NCBI RefSeq assembly: GCF_018599245.1
Contig: NZ_JAHEVJ010000007.1
Coordinates: 204,113-268,112 of the forward strand
Length of the DNA stretch: 64,000 nucleotides
Origin: Aliiroseovarius lamellibrachiae
GTDB taxonomy: Bacteria; Pseudomonadota; Alphaproteobacteria; Rhodobacterales; Rhodobacteraceae
Direction: 5' to 3'
Positions within the stretch are counted from its first letter, which is position 1, and the number at the start of each line of letters is the position of its first letter. The notes beneath the pieces were generated by a model. It was not told the origin of the DNA. It saw only the letters and a program-made list of their open reading frames with translations, and searched no databases. Shown piece by piece: positions 1 to 8,921 of the stretch. The translations under genes were made by a program, and so were the position numbers.

Positions 1-261
1 ATTTGGGTGATGGTGATCGTTGGCGGTTCAGGAAATAATTTTGGGGCCGTGCTGGGCGGTTTGATGATCTGGTTTTTCTGGATCAAGGTTGAACCAATCG
101 GAAACTGGCTGATGATGGTTGTCACATCCGGTATGGAAGATGGTTCAGGGTTGAAGACCCATCTTCTAAACTCCGCAGCGCATATGCGACTGTTTTCAAT
201 GGGGATTATCCTGTTGCTTGTCCTACGCTTTAGCCCACGCGGGCTGGTGCCAGAACGTTAA
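1..261 (+). CDS. livM: Branched-chain amino-acid ABC transporter permease, C-terminal part (LivM-like)
   Basis: Open from the first base of the window and ending at TAA 259-261, so only the last 86 residues are present. The segment VIVGGSGNNFGAVLGG is the conserved glycine-rich loop near the end of LivM-type permeases, followed by a hydrophobic helix (GIILLLVLRF) and the characteristic C-terminal tail SPRGLVPER. By family, this is an inner-membrane permease of a periplasmic-binding-protein-dependent importer of branched-chain amino acids or a related substrate such as urea or amides. The rest of the operon would lie to the left. The substrate cannot be told from this fragment. The next gene starts 1 bp after its stop, which suggests co-transcription. 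Confidence 0.85.
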   Translation: MWVMVIVGGSGNNFGAVLGGLMIWFFWIKVEPIGNWLMMVVTSGMEDGSGLKTHLLNSAAHMRLFSMGIILLLVLRFSPRGLVPER

Positions 262-262
262 A

Positions 263-883
263 ATGTCGAACGCCCCTTTGATTTCTATTGTGGTCATGGC
301 AGCGGGCCAATCACGTAGAATGGGGGGCGTCGACAAACTTTTATTGCCCGTCCGTGGGCAAAGCCTTTTGGCAAACAGAGTGGAGATGGCGGCAAAAACT
401 GGCCGAGATGTCTTTGTGGTCTTACCACCAGAAGATGCTGCGCCTGAACGCTGGTCGGCCCTTAACAGCGCACATGCGACGCTTATTCCTTGTCCGGGCG
501 CGGTACGTGGTATGGGCGCAAGCCTATCTTGTGCATTCGGGCATGTGAAAAATCATTATGACGCTGCACTTGTGTTGCTCGCTGATATGCCTGCGCTGAC
601 GCGCGATGATCTGAACCTGATGTTGGGTGGTTATCGGCACGGCGAAATCCATCGCGCTGCAGGGACTGGCCATACAATGGGGCACCCGGTCATCATTCCT
701 AAACGTTTGTTTCCGCTGATGGCAAACCTGAGCGGCGATCAGGGCGCGCGCCGCGTTCTTACAGCGGAGAAGACGCATTTTGTCACATTGCCTGGCGACA
801 ATGCGACAAAAGATATCGATACCGCAGAGCAATGGATCTCTTTTCAGGAAGCATCCAAAAACACTAACAATTCAGACACTTAA
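263..883 (+). CDS. Nucleotidyltransferase, MobA/MocA-like (molybdopterin cytidylyl/guanylyltransferase family)
   Basis: 206-aa NTP-transferase. The N-terminus carries the nucleotide-binding signature of the MobA/IspD/GlmU fold (AAGQSRRMGGVDKLLLPVRG), and VLLADMPALTRDDL matches the metal-binding aspartate region of MocA/YgfJ-type enzymes, with GHPVIIP further on. Known members transfer CMP or GMP to molybdopterin for insertion into molybdoenzymes such as xanthine dehydrogenase; which nucleotide is used here cannot be read directly. I chose ATG 263 (just past the permease stop) over the in-frame upstream start at 218, because the conserved domain begins there. No molybdoenzyme is visible in the window. 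Its 3' end overlaps the convergent Hint gene by 20 bp. Confidence 0.85.
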   Translation: MSNAPLISIVVMAAGQSRRMGGVDKLLLPVRGQSLLANRVEMAAKTGRDVFVVLPPEDAAPERWSALNSAHATLIPCPGAVRGMGASLSCAFGHVKNHYDAALVLLADMPALTRDDLNLMLGGYRHGEIHRAAGTGHTMGHPVIIPKRLFPLMANLSGDQGARRVLTAEKTHFVTLPGDNATKDIDTAEQWISFQEASKNTNNSDT

Positions 884-1538
884 CCTCACGCTCTTCCAGC
901 ACAAGACGACTTTGGACATAGTTTGCCAAACCGCCATTATGGGCCAGTTTTGGCATGACGCCAATGATTTCCGCTGCCAGATCAGGTGCGATAAAACGCG
1001 TTCTTTCCATGTCAGGAACATAGCTTTCGACCCAAATCTCTCCGACTTGAATCAATTGAAAGCGATCAAAAAGAAGATGAACCATGGTTGGTGTGGCAGA
1101 ACACGCAGGTTCAAATTGATCAAATTCGACCAAGGTTTTTGCCGGACATAAAACTTCGCTTTCGCCAAAAAGCATTTCAGAGCCGGCTGATTTCTGAAGC
1201 ACAAGATGGTTTGGCGCCAACAGTAGCTGACTGCGTCCACCGTCGGATTTCAAAACGCGAACCAGCGGACCATCGGCCCCGTCAACACGGGACGACCCGG
1301 CCCAAAACAGGGTTTGCAGCCCGTTATCGTAGGTATGAATTTGATCACCAGCTCGCAAATCTCGCGCAGAAACGATACCTCGTGCGGTGCGTACAGGTGC
1401 GTTTGAAGAGATTCCAGAGGCGCTATATGCGTCAGAAACACGCGACCGGGTTTGGGTGTTTTCACCATGGGTCAGTAAGATATCCTGACGTGTAAGATTG
1501 GTATTCAATTCTGGCTGTGTTTCGCGCAAAACAAACAT
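864..1538 (-). CDS. Hint-domain-only protein without the catalytic cysteine
   Basis: 224-aa protein made almost entirely of a Hint_2-type (hedgehog/intein) domain. Residues about 48-200 match the Hint of the neighbouring RTX protein segment by segment: RAGDQIHTYDNG versus QVGDRVITRDNG, LLAPNHLVL versus LVSPNHRVL, and EVLCPAKTLV versus EVLVPAKHLV. Where the RTX protein has Cys-Phe-Thr-Pro-Gly-Thr at the domain start, this one has Gly-Ile-Ser-Ser-Asn-Ala-Pro, so the self-cleavage nucleophile is missing. There is no signal peptide or membrane helix. ATG 1538 has GAGG upstream. It lies downstream of the RTX-Hint gene on the same strand, with two hairpins between them. Function unknown; inactive as a self-processing domain if the usual chemistry applies. 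Confidence 0.75.
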   Translation of the reverse strand: MFVLRETQPELNTNLTRQDILLTHGENTQTRSRVSDAYSASGISSNAPVRTARGIVSARDLRAGDQIHTYDNGLQTLFWAGSSRVDGADGPLVRVLKSDGGRSQLLLAPNHLVLQKSAGSEMLFGESEVLCPAKTLVEFDQFEPACSATPTMVHLLFDRFQLIQVGEIWVESYVPDMERTRFIAPDLAAEIIGVMPKLAHNGGLANYVQSRLVLEEREVKCLNC

Positions 1539-1750
1539 ACGCAGACCTCAAGCTACTAATTATTGGCACTGTCCTTAGTGTTAACGGTGAAACTTGTTCG
1601 GATTATGAACAAACGTTGAAAAAAGAGAGTGAATTTTCGCAAAATTGTCCAGATCACGGGGTTTGGCCAGATTTCCGCCTGAAGCATTACCAATGTGTAA
1701 ATAAAACCCCTCATTTGACGGGCCACCGCACAGTATGGATGATGCAAAAA

Positions 1751-1776
1751 GGCTCCGCGCCAGATAGCGCGAAGCC
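1751..1776 (-). terminator. Hairpin between RTX-Hint and Hint-only genes
   Basis: Imperfect 10-bp stem (ggctccgcgc / gcgcgaagcc, one mismatch or wobble) with a 6-nt loop, followed on the minus strand by a short T-run (from the aaaaa at 1746-1750). It probably acts as a second terminator or processing site below the RTX gene. Confidence 0.5.
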
Positions 1777-1805
1777 TTCGGTTTCAGCCCCCGTTGAAAC
1801 ATAAA

Positions 1806-1827
1806 AGACCCGATTCACACCGGGTCT
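1806..1827 (-). terminator. Intrinsic terminator of the RTX-Hint gene
   Basis: Perfect 7-bp inverted repeat AGACCCG / CGGGTCT with an 8-nt loop, 7 bp past the stop codon, followed on the minus strand by TTTAT. Confidence 0.6.
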
Positions 1828-1833
1828 ATCCGG

Positions 1834-4800
1834 TTATTTCAACAAAGCAGCTTCGTGCTTTTTCAGCGTCCGACGCGCGGCTGAGAAATCTTCCAACCCT
1901 TCGGCTGTTTCCAGCTCTGGGAAGAGTTCAAAGATTTCATTACGCTGTGCGTTTCCGATGCCTTTCAGCGAATAGTCACCAGGCTGGAAGCTTTCCGTCC
2001 AGGCACCATCCGACAGCACAACTTCGTGGTTGTCGAACATAAAGTGCAAATAGGTCGTGCCGCGCAGCTCAACAGGCATGATCGCTTTGTTGTCCACCAA
2101 ATGCTTGGCGGGCACCAGAACTTCACGTTCGTCAAAGTACAAAGCCGTGCGATCATTGGCGACCAGAACACGGTGGTTCGGGCTGACCAGCATATCACGC
2201 TCGGGCAGACCATTGCCCAACGAACCCGCAGTGACCAAGATCGGTTTCAGGTGTTGATTGGCCTGAAGTTCCTGCCAACCGATAGGCTTGGCACCGGTCC
2301 AACGGATTTCCTGAATGCCGTTGTCACGGGTGATCACACGATCACCAACTTGCAGCTCTTCCACACGACGCTCGCCTTTTGGCGTGGCAATCAATGTTCC
2401 TGGTGTGAAGCATGGAATGACATTTTCGATGTTGAAGAATTCCATCGACCCGGTGTTGTTACCACCCGCGTCAAAGAAGTTCACAACCCCGTTTTCCGGG
2501 TTCGAACCGTCATAGGTTACTTCAAGCGAGCCACCTGCAGGCGCCGAGCCTGACAGATCAAGCGTATCATAGTCGTCGCCGCCTTCGTTACCGTCAACAA
2601 CATCACCTGCGCCAACATTTACAAAGGTATCGCGATCATCGCCGCCGGACATGTCATCGGAACCGGCGCCACCGTCAATCAGGTCATCGCCTTGACCACC
2701 GATCAGCTCATCGTCGCCTTCGCCACCAAAGATGGTGTCTTCGTCGATGCCACCGTCAATGGTGTCGTTGCCGTCGTCGCCATAAAGAACATCATCATCG
2801 TCTTGACCATAGATGACGTCATTGCCGCCGCCGCCGTGAATGGTGTCGAGACCATTGTCAGGACGAGGATCATAGGCATCAATGATGTTCAGATCATCGG
2901 TGCCGGACCCAAGACCGCCCCAGATGGTGTCGTTGCCGGCACCACCATCAATGTCATCGGCACCGTGGCCACCAATGATGCTGTCATCACCTTCGTCGCC
3001 GGTGATTTCATCGTCATCCAGACCGCCGTCGATGGTGTCATCGCCGGACCCACCCGTGATCGTGTCACGGTCATCGCCGGTTTTGATGTCATCATTCCCT
3101 GCCCCACCATCAACGCTGTCACGGTCATCTTCCATGTCAGTATCTTGTGGAACGTAAGGCGCAAAGCCGTAGTCAGACGCCGGGTCAGAACCTGAAGTGT
3201 CGATGACGTCATTGCCGTCGCCACCATCCACAGTATCTGAACCGTCGCCGCCGCGGATAATGTCGTCACCGACACCACCTTCAACTTCGTCGTCACCTTC
3301 GCCGGCATAGATATCGTCATTGCCTTCACCAGCAAGAATGGTGTCGTCGCCAGCACCCGCTTTGATGATATCGTCGTTTGGACCTTCGCCTGGCAGGATC
3401 TCATCGAGATCATCAACCATGTCACCATGGGGGTCGCCGGTGTAGTTCACATCGATGAGATCATCCCCACCTGTGCCCTGTACAATACCATCGCGTGGAT
3501 TGTCTTCGACGGTGACGAAAATGGTCCCCGTGTCCGTACCACCATTGCCATCGCTTACGGTGTATTCGATTTCGGCCACACCTTCGAAGTCGGTGTTTGG
3601 CGTGAAGGTCACGGTGCCATCTGGCGCCACAGATACCGAGCCATCATCCGAAGTTGGCGTGCCGAGAATGCTCAGGGTATCGCCTTCGACATCTGTATCG
3701 TTGAGCAAAGGCGTAATATCGACAGCGGTTTCAAACGCGGTGGTCGCAACATCATCATTTGCAACCGGGTCATCATTCACTGGGGTTACATTTACGGCAA
3801 CCTTCGCTGAATCGGTCCCGCCGTTACCATCATCCACCGTATAGGTGATTTCATCCGGCCCGTTGTAATTTTCATCCGGATCATAAGTGATTGTTCCATC
3901 GGGATTAATTGTTACAGTGCCGTGATCAGCAGTTGCTGAGGTTACGGTCAGCGGATCCGCGTCTGGGTCTGTGTCATTGGCGAGAACCGCGATATCAACC
4001 GAGCCATCTTCCTCAACTTCGGCAACATCATCATTCGCATCAGGGCCTGAATTTGGCGGCAGAATGACGTTTTCGATATTTACAAAATCCATGGTACCGG
4101 TTGGGTTTCCGTCCGTATCAAGGAACGTCACAGTACCGTTTTCCGGGTTGCCGGGATCGTAATCAACCTTCACAGGACCCGAGGTCGACAGATCCAATGT
4201 GTCGTGGTCGTCGCCGCCTTCGCCGCCGTCCACAAAGTCGCCGGCATTTGCGCCATTGAATGTGTCACGGTCATCACCACCGGTCATGGTATCAACGCCA
4301 GCGCCACCGGTGATCAGATCGTCACCCGCTTCGCCGTGAATCGTGTCATCGCCATCACCACCATAGAGATCATCGTCGCCGGGATCGGTGCTGCCGTCTT
4401 CGACGTCAAAGTAGACATCGGTAATGTTGATCCCCGAGTTGTGGGATCCATCCTGCGAATGTACCACAACGATCTTGTCGACTGGCCCATCAATGTCGAC
4501 GGTTGCAGAGTAGTTTTCGCTGGTGTCGGCTTCATACCCACCGTTGCTGTCGATGGTCTCATCGCCAGCGTGACCATCCAGATCTTTCAGCGTCAGATTA
4601 TCACCCGCATTGATATCAATCTCAATGCGTTCACCGTTTACATAGGCGTAGACTTTGACAACACCGTCGCCGTCGATATCATTGATATTGAAGGAAACAT
4701 TCTCAACATCTTTTGAGAAATCCAACTCATACGTTGCGGTGTTTCCATGACCATTCAGAACATTGTCCAATGAACTGTTGTCGTCAATCGCAGCACCGTC

Positions 4801-5805
4801 ACCGACCATGTCGTTGACGTTTTGTGCGTCGGTTGAGAACTGCGTAACCGATGCACCGCTTTGCGACGTCACGGAAAACTCGACATCAACATTCCCGGTG
4901 TTCTGGCTGAAACCGCTCAGCTGATCACCATTGTCGATTGCACCCGAGCTGTCAGGATCGGGGGCTTTGTCCCATTCAAAGCTTTCACGCACGGTGTTGC
5001 CTGTTGCCAGACCGCCGCTGCTGTCGCCGTAGATCAGATCATCGCCCGCTTCGCCATAAACGGTGTCATCGCCACCGCCGGCATAGACGTCATCGTCCCC
5101 TTCGCCAGCTTTGACCAGATCGTCGCCTTCGCCAGCGAGCACAATGTCATCTTCCGGCGCTTCGCCTGGCAACAACGCATCGCTGTTGTCGATCTTATCA
5201 CCGTCAGGGTCACCGGTGTAAGCAAGGTCAATGATATCATCGCCATTTGTGCCTTCGACATAGCCGTCCCCTACCGGAGCGGCGGCGTCAAAGCTGATGT
5301 CAGAAATCTTAATCGTGCCCGATACATTGGTGCTGTCACCGTCATCATGCACAATTTCCAGTTTGGTAATGGGGCCAGGGATCGTCACAGTGACAGTATC
5401 TGGTGCACCAGAACCTTCGACACCCGGGGCGTAGTTTCCCCCGCCTTCGACGGAATTGCCGTCGACTTGATGATGTGCGATCAAATCAGAGAAGTTCACG
5501 TCGACAAGATTTCCGTCTGCGTCATAGGCGCGGATGGTCACTTTGTCGTCCCAGCCGGACCCAGCATCAACATCGAAAACTTCGAAAGACACATTGCCAA
5601 CGGCCGCGTCGAACTCAACGGCTGTCACAGTCTCGTTGCAAACACTGGACGAGGTCAAAACACCGCCGCTCAAGGCAAAATGGTCACCGTTCACATTGGT
5701 CGGTGTTGAAACACTGACCCCAACATCATCTCCACCAGTCGAAGACGAGAAGGTTGCGGAGCCGTCAGCGCCGGTTTGGTCCCAATCAAGCACATAATCA
5801 GTCAT
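1834..5805 (-). CDS. Giant RTX / cadherin-like protein with C-terminal Hint domain
   Basis: 1323-aa, very acidic protein. Order of parts: a beta-rich domain (about residues 1-175); RTX calcium-binding nonapeptides (GEGDDLVKA, GGDDTVYGE and similar); a second related domain (about 265-470); more RTX; two tandem cadherin-like/VCBS modules (about 588-770; ANDDVAEVEEDG, TYTVDDGNGGTDSA); a long RTX block; then a Hint_2 domain starting at Cys1132 (PCFTPGTLIATPKGE). RTX repeats bind calcium after export by type I secretion, and the absence of an N-terminal signal peptide fits that route. Hint domains self-cleave through the first Cys, which is present. Likely a secreted or surface-released protein; its target is unknown. 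No T1SS genes are in the window. ATG 5805 is preceded by AAGGGGA. Confidence 0.9.
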   Translation of the reverse strand: MTDYVLDWDQTGADGSATFSSSTGGDDVGVSVSTPTNVNGDHFALSGGVLTSSSVCNETVTAVEFDAAVGNVSFEVFDVDAGSGWDDKVTIRAYDADGNLVDVNFSDLIAHHQVDGNSVEGGGNYAPGVEGSGAPDTVTVTIPGPITKLEIVHDDGDSTNVSGTIKISDISFDAAAPVGDGYVEGTNGDDIIDLAYTGDPDGDKIDNSDALLPGEAPEDDIVLAGEGDDLVKAGEGDDDVYAGGGDDTVYGEAGDDLIYGDSSGGLATGNTVRESFEWDKAPDPDSSGAIDNGDQLSGFSQNTGNVDVEFSVTSQSGASVTQFSTDAQNVNDMVGDGAAIDDNSSLDNVLNGHGNTATYELDFSKDVENVSFNINDIDGDGVVKVYAYVNGERIEIDINAGDNLTLKDLDGHAGDETIDSNGGYEADTSENYSATVDIDGPVDKIVVVHSQDGSHNSGINITDVYFDVEDGSTDPGDDDLYGGDGDDTIHGEAGDDLITGGAGVDTMTGGDDRDTFNGANAGDFVDGGEGGDDHDTLDLSTSGPVKVDYDPGNPENGTVTFLDTDGNPTGTMDFVNIENVILPPNSGPDANDDVAEVEEDGSVDIAVLANDTDPDADPLTVTSATADHGTVTINPDGTITYDPDENYNGPDEITYTVDDGNGGTDSAKVAVNVTPVNDDPVANDDVATTAFETAVDITPLLNDTDVEGDTLSILGTPTSDDGSVSVAPDGTVTFTPNTDFEGVAEIEYTVSDGNGGTDTGTIFVTVEDNPRDGIVQGTGGDDLIDVNYTGDPHGDMVDDLDEILPGEGPNDDIIKAGAGDDTILAGEGNDDIYAGEGDDEVEGGVGDDIIRGGDGSDTVDGGDGNDVIDTSGSDPASDYGFAPYVPQDTDMEDDRDSVDGGAGNDDIKTGDDRDTITGGSGDDTIDGGLDDDEITGDEGDDSIIGGHGADDIDGGAGNDTIWGGLGSGTDDLNIIDAYDPRPDNGLDTIHGGGGNDVIYGQDDDDVLYGDDGNDTIDGGIDEDTIFGGEGDDELIGGQGDDLIDGGAGSDDMSGGDDRDTFVNVGAGDVVDGNEGGDDYDTLDLSGSAPAGGSLEVTYDGSNPENGVVNFFDAGGNNTGSMEFFNIENVIPCFTPGTLIATPKGERRVEELQVGDRVITRDNGIQEIRWTGAKPIGWQELQANQHLKPILVTAGSLGNGLPERDMLVSPNHRVLVANDRTALYFDEREVLVPAKHLVDNKAIMPVELRGTTYLHFMFDNHEVVLSDGAWTESFQPGDYSLKGIGNAQRNEIFELFPELETAEGLEDFSAARRTLKKHEAALLK

Positions 5806-6795
5806 TTAAGTAATCCCCTTACTCATCTTCGCGCCATCTATCCCTTTGATAGAAAAACACAAATCACTTGCGATCGCGCCGCGGTCACGGCTTGTTCCAA
5901 ATTCGTTTTTGCCACCGGACAAAAGGCAAGAAGGGCCAGCACGCAGATGAGCATGCTTTTCAACGCTTCTGATAATTTGAGACAATGCGCGCATCGTCAT
6001 CCCTCATTCGGTGTCAATCCAATCCCTTGTGGAACGATGCCAGCCACGGAATTGACCACACAAACGCCACCAGTTACCCACCCGAATGAGGAGAGATTGA
6101 TCCCGAAAGACCAAAAGACATGAAAGCAGGCGGATTTCTCCGGCCTACATCTTCCACGTCAAAATGCGCCAATTTACCACCCGGCAAACTACGGACACAC
6201 TCTCCCCACGGATTTCACCATGGTTTTCGTGCGGCCGCCCCCGTGGCCTTCAGACATCGCCCCCCAGTTGGGCAACTCCTAAGTTAGGCGATTGCATGAT
6301 TAAACCAAAGGGGAAAAACGGCCAAACAGCGGCAGAGTAGATCAGAAGTGGTTAATTTTGGGGATAAAAAAGACTTTTCTGTGAAGTTGCACTAAATGCG
6401 ATTGTTTCGGCATCGGGCTAGAACAACAACCCAGGATTGCTTAAAACCACTATTTCCTCAGTGATTCAAAGGGGCCACTACGCCTTTAGATAGCAACGCA
6501 TCGGCAAAATTGGTTAACCAAAGCCTTCTTTGTTTCCATTGGGAACACAGTTGACGAAAGGTAAATTCCTTAACGGGTTCCATCAGATTTTTTAGAAATC
6601 CAAGATGATTTAGAACTAAATCCGCCCCCCATACGGCAACAATTACCGACAGGCGCAGGAATTTTCGGGAAATTGGAAACAAACTTGCGGGGATAACGAT
6701 TCGATAACCATGCTGAAGGAGAGAGGTTACATGCCCACATATCCCGGGGGCCAAATGGCGTCTGGCCATCCCCTCTCCGTCAGCAACATGCACCC
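5806..6795. other. Non-coding stretch upstream of the RTX gene
   Basis: About 990 bp without a convincing long gene. It holds the promoter region of the leftward RTX gene; from 6300 to 6700 it is noticeably more AT-rich than its surroundings. A 111-aa open frame on the minus strand (6458-6793) has no recognisable features. A short plus-strand frame with a good ribosome-binding site sits at its right end (listed separately). No RNA family was recognised. Confidence 0.4.
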
Positions 6796-6799
6796 CTAG
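6710..6799 (+). CDS. Candidate small protein (29 aa, or 22 aa from the second start)
   Basis: ATG 6710 and the in-frame ATG 6731 lead to TAG 6797. The internal ATG 6731 is preceded by GAAGGAGAGAGGTTAC, a strong Shine-Dalgarno, which would give a 22-residue peptide rich in Pro, Gly, Ser and Met. The stop overlaps the stop of the convergent PLP-enzyme gene. No similarity is recognised; the RBS is the only real evidence. Confidence 0.2.
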   Translation: MLKERGYMPTYPGGQMASGHPLSVSNMHP

Positions 6800-7902
6800 T
6801 TAAGCTTATCCAAGCTGGACAAAAGGTCGGCGATCAGAGCTTGTTCTGGCTCGCAACCGACCGAAAGACGCACGAACCCCGGCGCAACCTGATCGCCCCA
6901 CCGTGCGCGCCGCTCTGCCGAACTGTGAACCCCACCAAATGAGGTTGTCGGGCGTAAGAAGGCGCAGCCAGCGATGAACTGCTCAGCAAGGTCTTCGGTC
7001 TCCAGGGTCAGACTTAGTAAAAACCCAAAGCAGCTCATTTGCGTCGTTGCCAATTCATAAGATGGATCAGCTTCCAGACCGGGATAGCGCAGCGCGTTGA
7101 TCATGGGATGAGATTTCAGCCGCTGCGCCACACTCATGGCGGTGCGACACATACGCTCGAGCCGTACATCCAATGTCTCTAGCCCACGATGTAACAACCA
7201 AGCCGCGTGCGGACTTGGAATGCCCCCAGACATTTTACGCCAATTGCGCACGCGTTCCAGAACAGCGGCATCGCGTGTCGCCACATGCCCCATTAACAGG
7301 TCCGAATGTCCGCTTGGTGCTTTTGTATCCGACGCCACAACAATGTCGGCCCCAAGATCCAACGGGCGTTGCCCAAGTGGGGTCATTGTGGTGTTGTCGA
7401 CGATTGTAATACCGCCTGCGGCACGCACGCGCTGGGCAATGCCCTGAATGTCGCACAGATCCAGCCCAGGATTTGACGGTGTTTCAAGGAAAACCACTTT
7501 GTATTTGGTCACATCAAGCGTGTCATAATCTTTGGTCGGGCGCTCATCGACTTGCACACCCAATCCGGCCAAAAACTCCTGTGACAACACCCGCGTGACG
7601 TAATACCCATCAGACGGAACCAACAATCGATCCCCCGCTTTCAAGGTTGAAAACAGCGCCGCAGAGATCGCGCCCATACCAGATGGAAAGGCGACACATG
7701 GGGCGTCTTCCAAATGCGACAGTAAATGCTCCAAGGCCTCCCATGTGGGATTATCAACGCGCCCGTAGCCCGGGTACCCATTAGGATCACCGGGCAAATG
7801 GAACATCGAACTTGAAACCAACGGAAGGGCGATTGGCTCTCCCTTTTTAAGGTCCTTCGCCCGAAGGTGAAGAGCTTGCGCAAGCATTGTTTGATCCGTC
7901 AT
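6796..7902 (-). CDS. PLP-dependent Cys/Met metabolism enzyme (cystathionine gamma-lyase/synthase family)
   Basis: 368-aa fold-type I PLP enzyme of the Cys/Met metabolism family. Visible signatures: YGRVDNPTWEALE near the N-terminus, FPSGMGAISAAL (cofactor phosphate site), VFLETPSNPGLDL, IVDNTTMTPLGQRPLDLGADIVVASDTKAPSGHSD with the Schiff-base lysine, and FVRLSVGCEP at the C-terminus. Family members carry out beta- or gamma-elimination or replacement on cystathionine, homocysteine or O-acylhomoserine; the exact reaction is not determined here. I prefer ATG 7902 over an open extension to 8061, because the conserved domain begins there and AGGGGC precedes it. It lies downstream of the WYL regulator on the same strand, with a 166-bp gap. 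Confidence 0.88.
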   Translation of the reverse strand: MTDQTMLAQALHLRAKDLKKGEPIALPLVSSSMFHLPGDPNGYPGYGRVDNPTWEALEHLLSHLEDAPCVAFPSGMGAISAALFSTLKAGDRLLVPSDGYYVTRVLSQEFLAGLGVQVDERPTKDYDTLDVTKYKVVFLETPSNPGLDLCDIQGIAQRVRAAGGITIVDNTTMTPLGQRPLDLGADIVVASDTKAPSGHSDLLMGHVATRDAAVLERVRNWRKMSGGIPSPHAAWLLHRGLETLDVRLERMCRTAMSVAQRLKSHPMINALRYPGLEADPSYELATTQMSCFGFLLSLTLETEDLAEQFIAGCAFLRPTTSFGGVHSSAERRARWGDQVAPGFVRLSVGCEPEQALIADLLSSLDKLN

Positions 7903-8068
7903 AAAAGCCCCTACGCTTATCCATTCCCTCCATTGGCAGGCAATGGAGCCCGTGCACATTGGCAAACCTGATCTGAGAAGAAAAGGCCTCGTATCGACGG
8001 CGCGTGGGAAAAAGCGGTCGTTGTGATGCCCCAGCCGATCACCGGTTTCGCCGATGCCCACGTCACGA

Positions 8069-8803
8069 TCAAATCAATCGCTCATCAGCAACCAAAAAGG
8101 ACCCGAACTGTTTCTTTGGCAGCAGTTTAAAATGCGTTCCCGTCGCGCTTGCGGCGCGCATTCGATCGCAGCGAAACGTCCTTGGCTCCTGTCGCAGATG
8201 GTCAAAGGCAACGACGTACCACACCGGATATTTCAGCAAAAGATAGTGGGGGTCGATATGCCGGGTGGAGGTTTCACCGTCCTCGCGCTGGTATCGTATT
8301 TCCAACCCTTCTTGTGCGATAAATGCCTGATGCAACGCCTGCACCACCCGTTTTGGTGGCGTGGTTACACTTGCTTGAACATATGTTGATGCGGTCACCC
8401 CAATCATAATGCGCGCCTGAAGATGGTCCACTTTCTTGCGTTTCTCGGGCGAAAAGGACGCCACCAATTGCCGCCGAACAGACCCCAGACTTGCCAAAAA
8501 GATGGGCGAATTCATCTGTTCCGCAACCGCAATGCTAATAAGCAGATCAACTGCCTCGCCGTAGGATAAATTCATCCGGCCAACACCCCAGTTACGGTCA
8601 AGGCGCACGCCCCCACCGCGCCCTCGATCAGCGTCAATTTGCATACCTTGGTCACGCATCAGCGACAGATCCCGCGCGATTGTGCGCACACTGACGCCGT
8701 GCTCGCGCGCCAGATCTTTGACGGTGCAATGGCTGTCCTGCTTCAGCTGCACCGCCAGCAGTTCCATTCGTCTTAACCTGTCATTCGCATTTGTCCGTGT
8801 CAT
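8069..8803 (-). CDS. Transcriptional regulator, HTH + WYL domain (YafY family)
   Basis: 244-aa regulator. Residues about 8-60 form a DeoR-like winged helix (DRLRRMELLAVQLKQ; CTVKDLAREHGVSVRTIARDL), followed by a linker (GGGVRLDRNW) and a C-terminal WYL domain with the ligand-contact region around YPVWYVVAFDHLRQEPRTFRCDRM. Such proteins usually repress or activate a neighbouring gene in response to a small ligand. It is divergently arranged with the VOC gene at 8922, and the intergenic palindrome at 8809-8833, touching its own start, is the obvious operator. The PLP enzyme gene follows on the same strand and may be co-regulated. The ligand cannot be inferred. Confidence 0.88.
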   Translation of the reverse strand: MTRTNANDRLRRMELLAVQLKQDSHCTVKDLAREHGVSVRTIARDLSLMRDQGMQIDADRGRGGGVRLDRNWGVGRMNLSYGEAVDLLISIAVAEQMNSPIFLASLGSVRRQLVASFSPEKRKKVDHLQARIMIGVTASTYVQASVTTPPKRVVQALHQAFIAQEGLEIRYQREDGETSTRHIDPHYLLLKYPVWYVVAFDHLRQEPRTFRCDRMRAASATGTHFKLLPKKQFGSFLVADERLI

Positions 8804-8808
8804 GAAAC

Positions 8809-8833
8809 AAATAGGACATAAAGTGTCCTATTT
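8809..8833. promoter_or_regulatory. Palindromic operator between the WYL regulator and VOC gene
   Basis: 10-bp perfect arms AAATAGGACA / TGTCCTATTT around a 5-nt centre (taaag). It starts 6 bp upstream of the regulator's ATG and lies about 90 bp upstream of the VOC gene, in the position of an autoregulatory operator. Binding by the WYL protein is inference. Confidence 0.6.
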
Positions 8834-8921
8834 AGCAATATGACGGGGCACAGGAAGACTGACCAACGATCAGCCTCTGATCCCCCAAAAATCCGGGGGC
8901 AATGCTTACAGGAGAGCAAAC

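Noticed and set aside
2692..5717. Long open frames on the plus strand opposite the RTX gene (for example 2692-3195, 4204-4716, 4861-5709)
   Set aside because: They arise from the repetitive Gly/Asp codon pattern of the RTX repeats read backwards; no RBS, no domains, and the real gene is clear.
6458..6793. 111-aa minus-strand frame upstream of the PLP gene stop
   Set aside because: Composition and hydrophobicity look random, no recognised motif, and it overlaps the candidate small ORF in the other direction.
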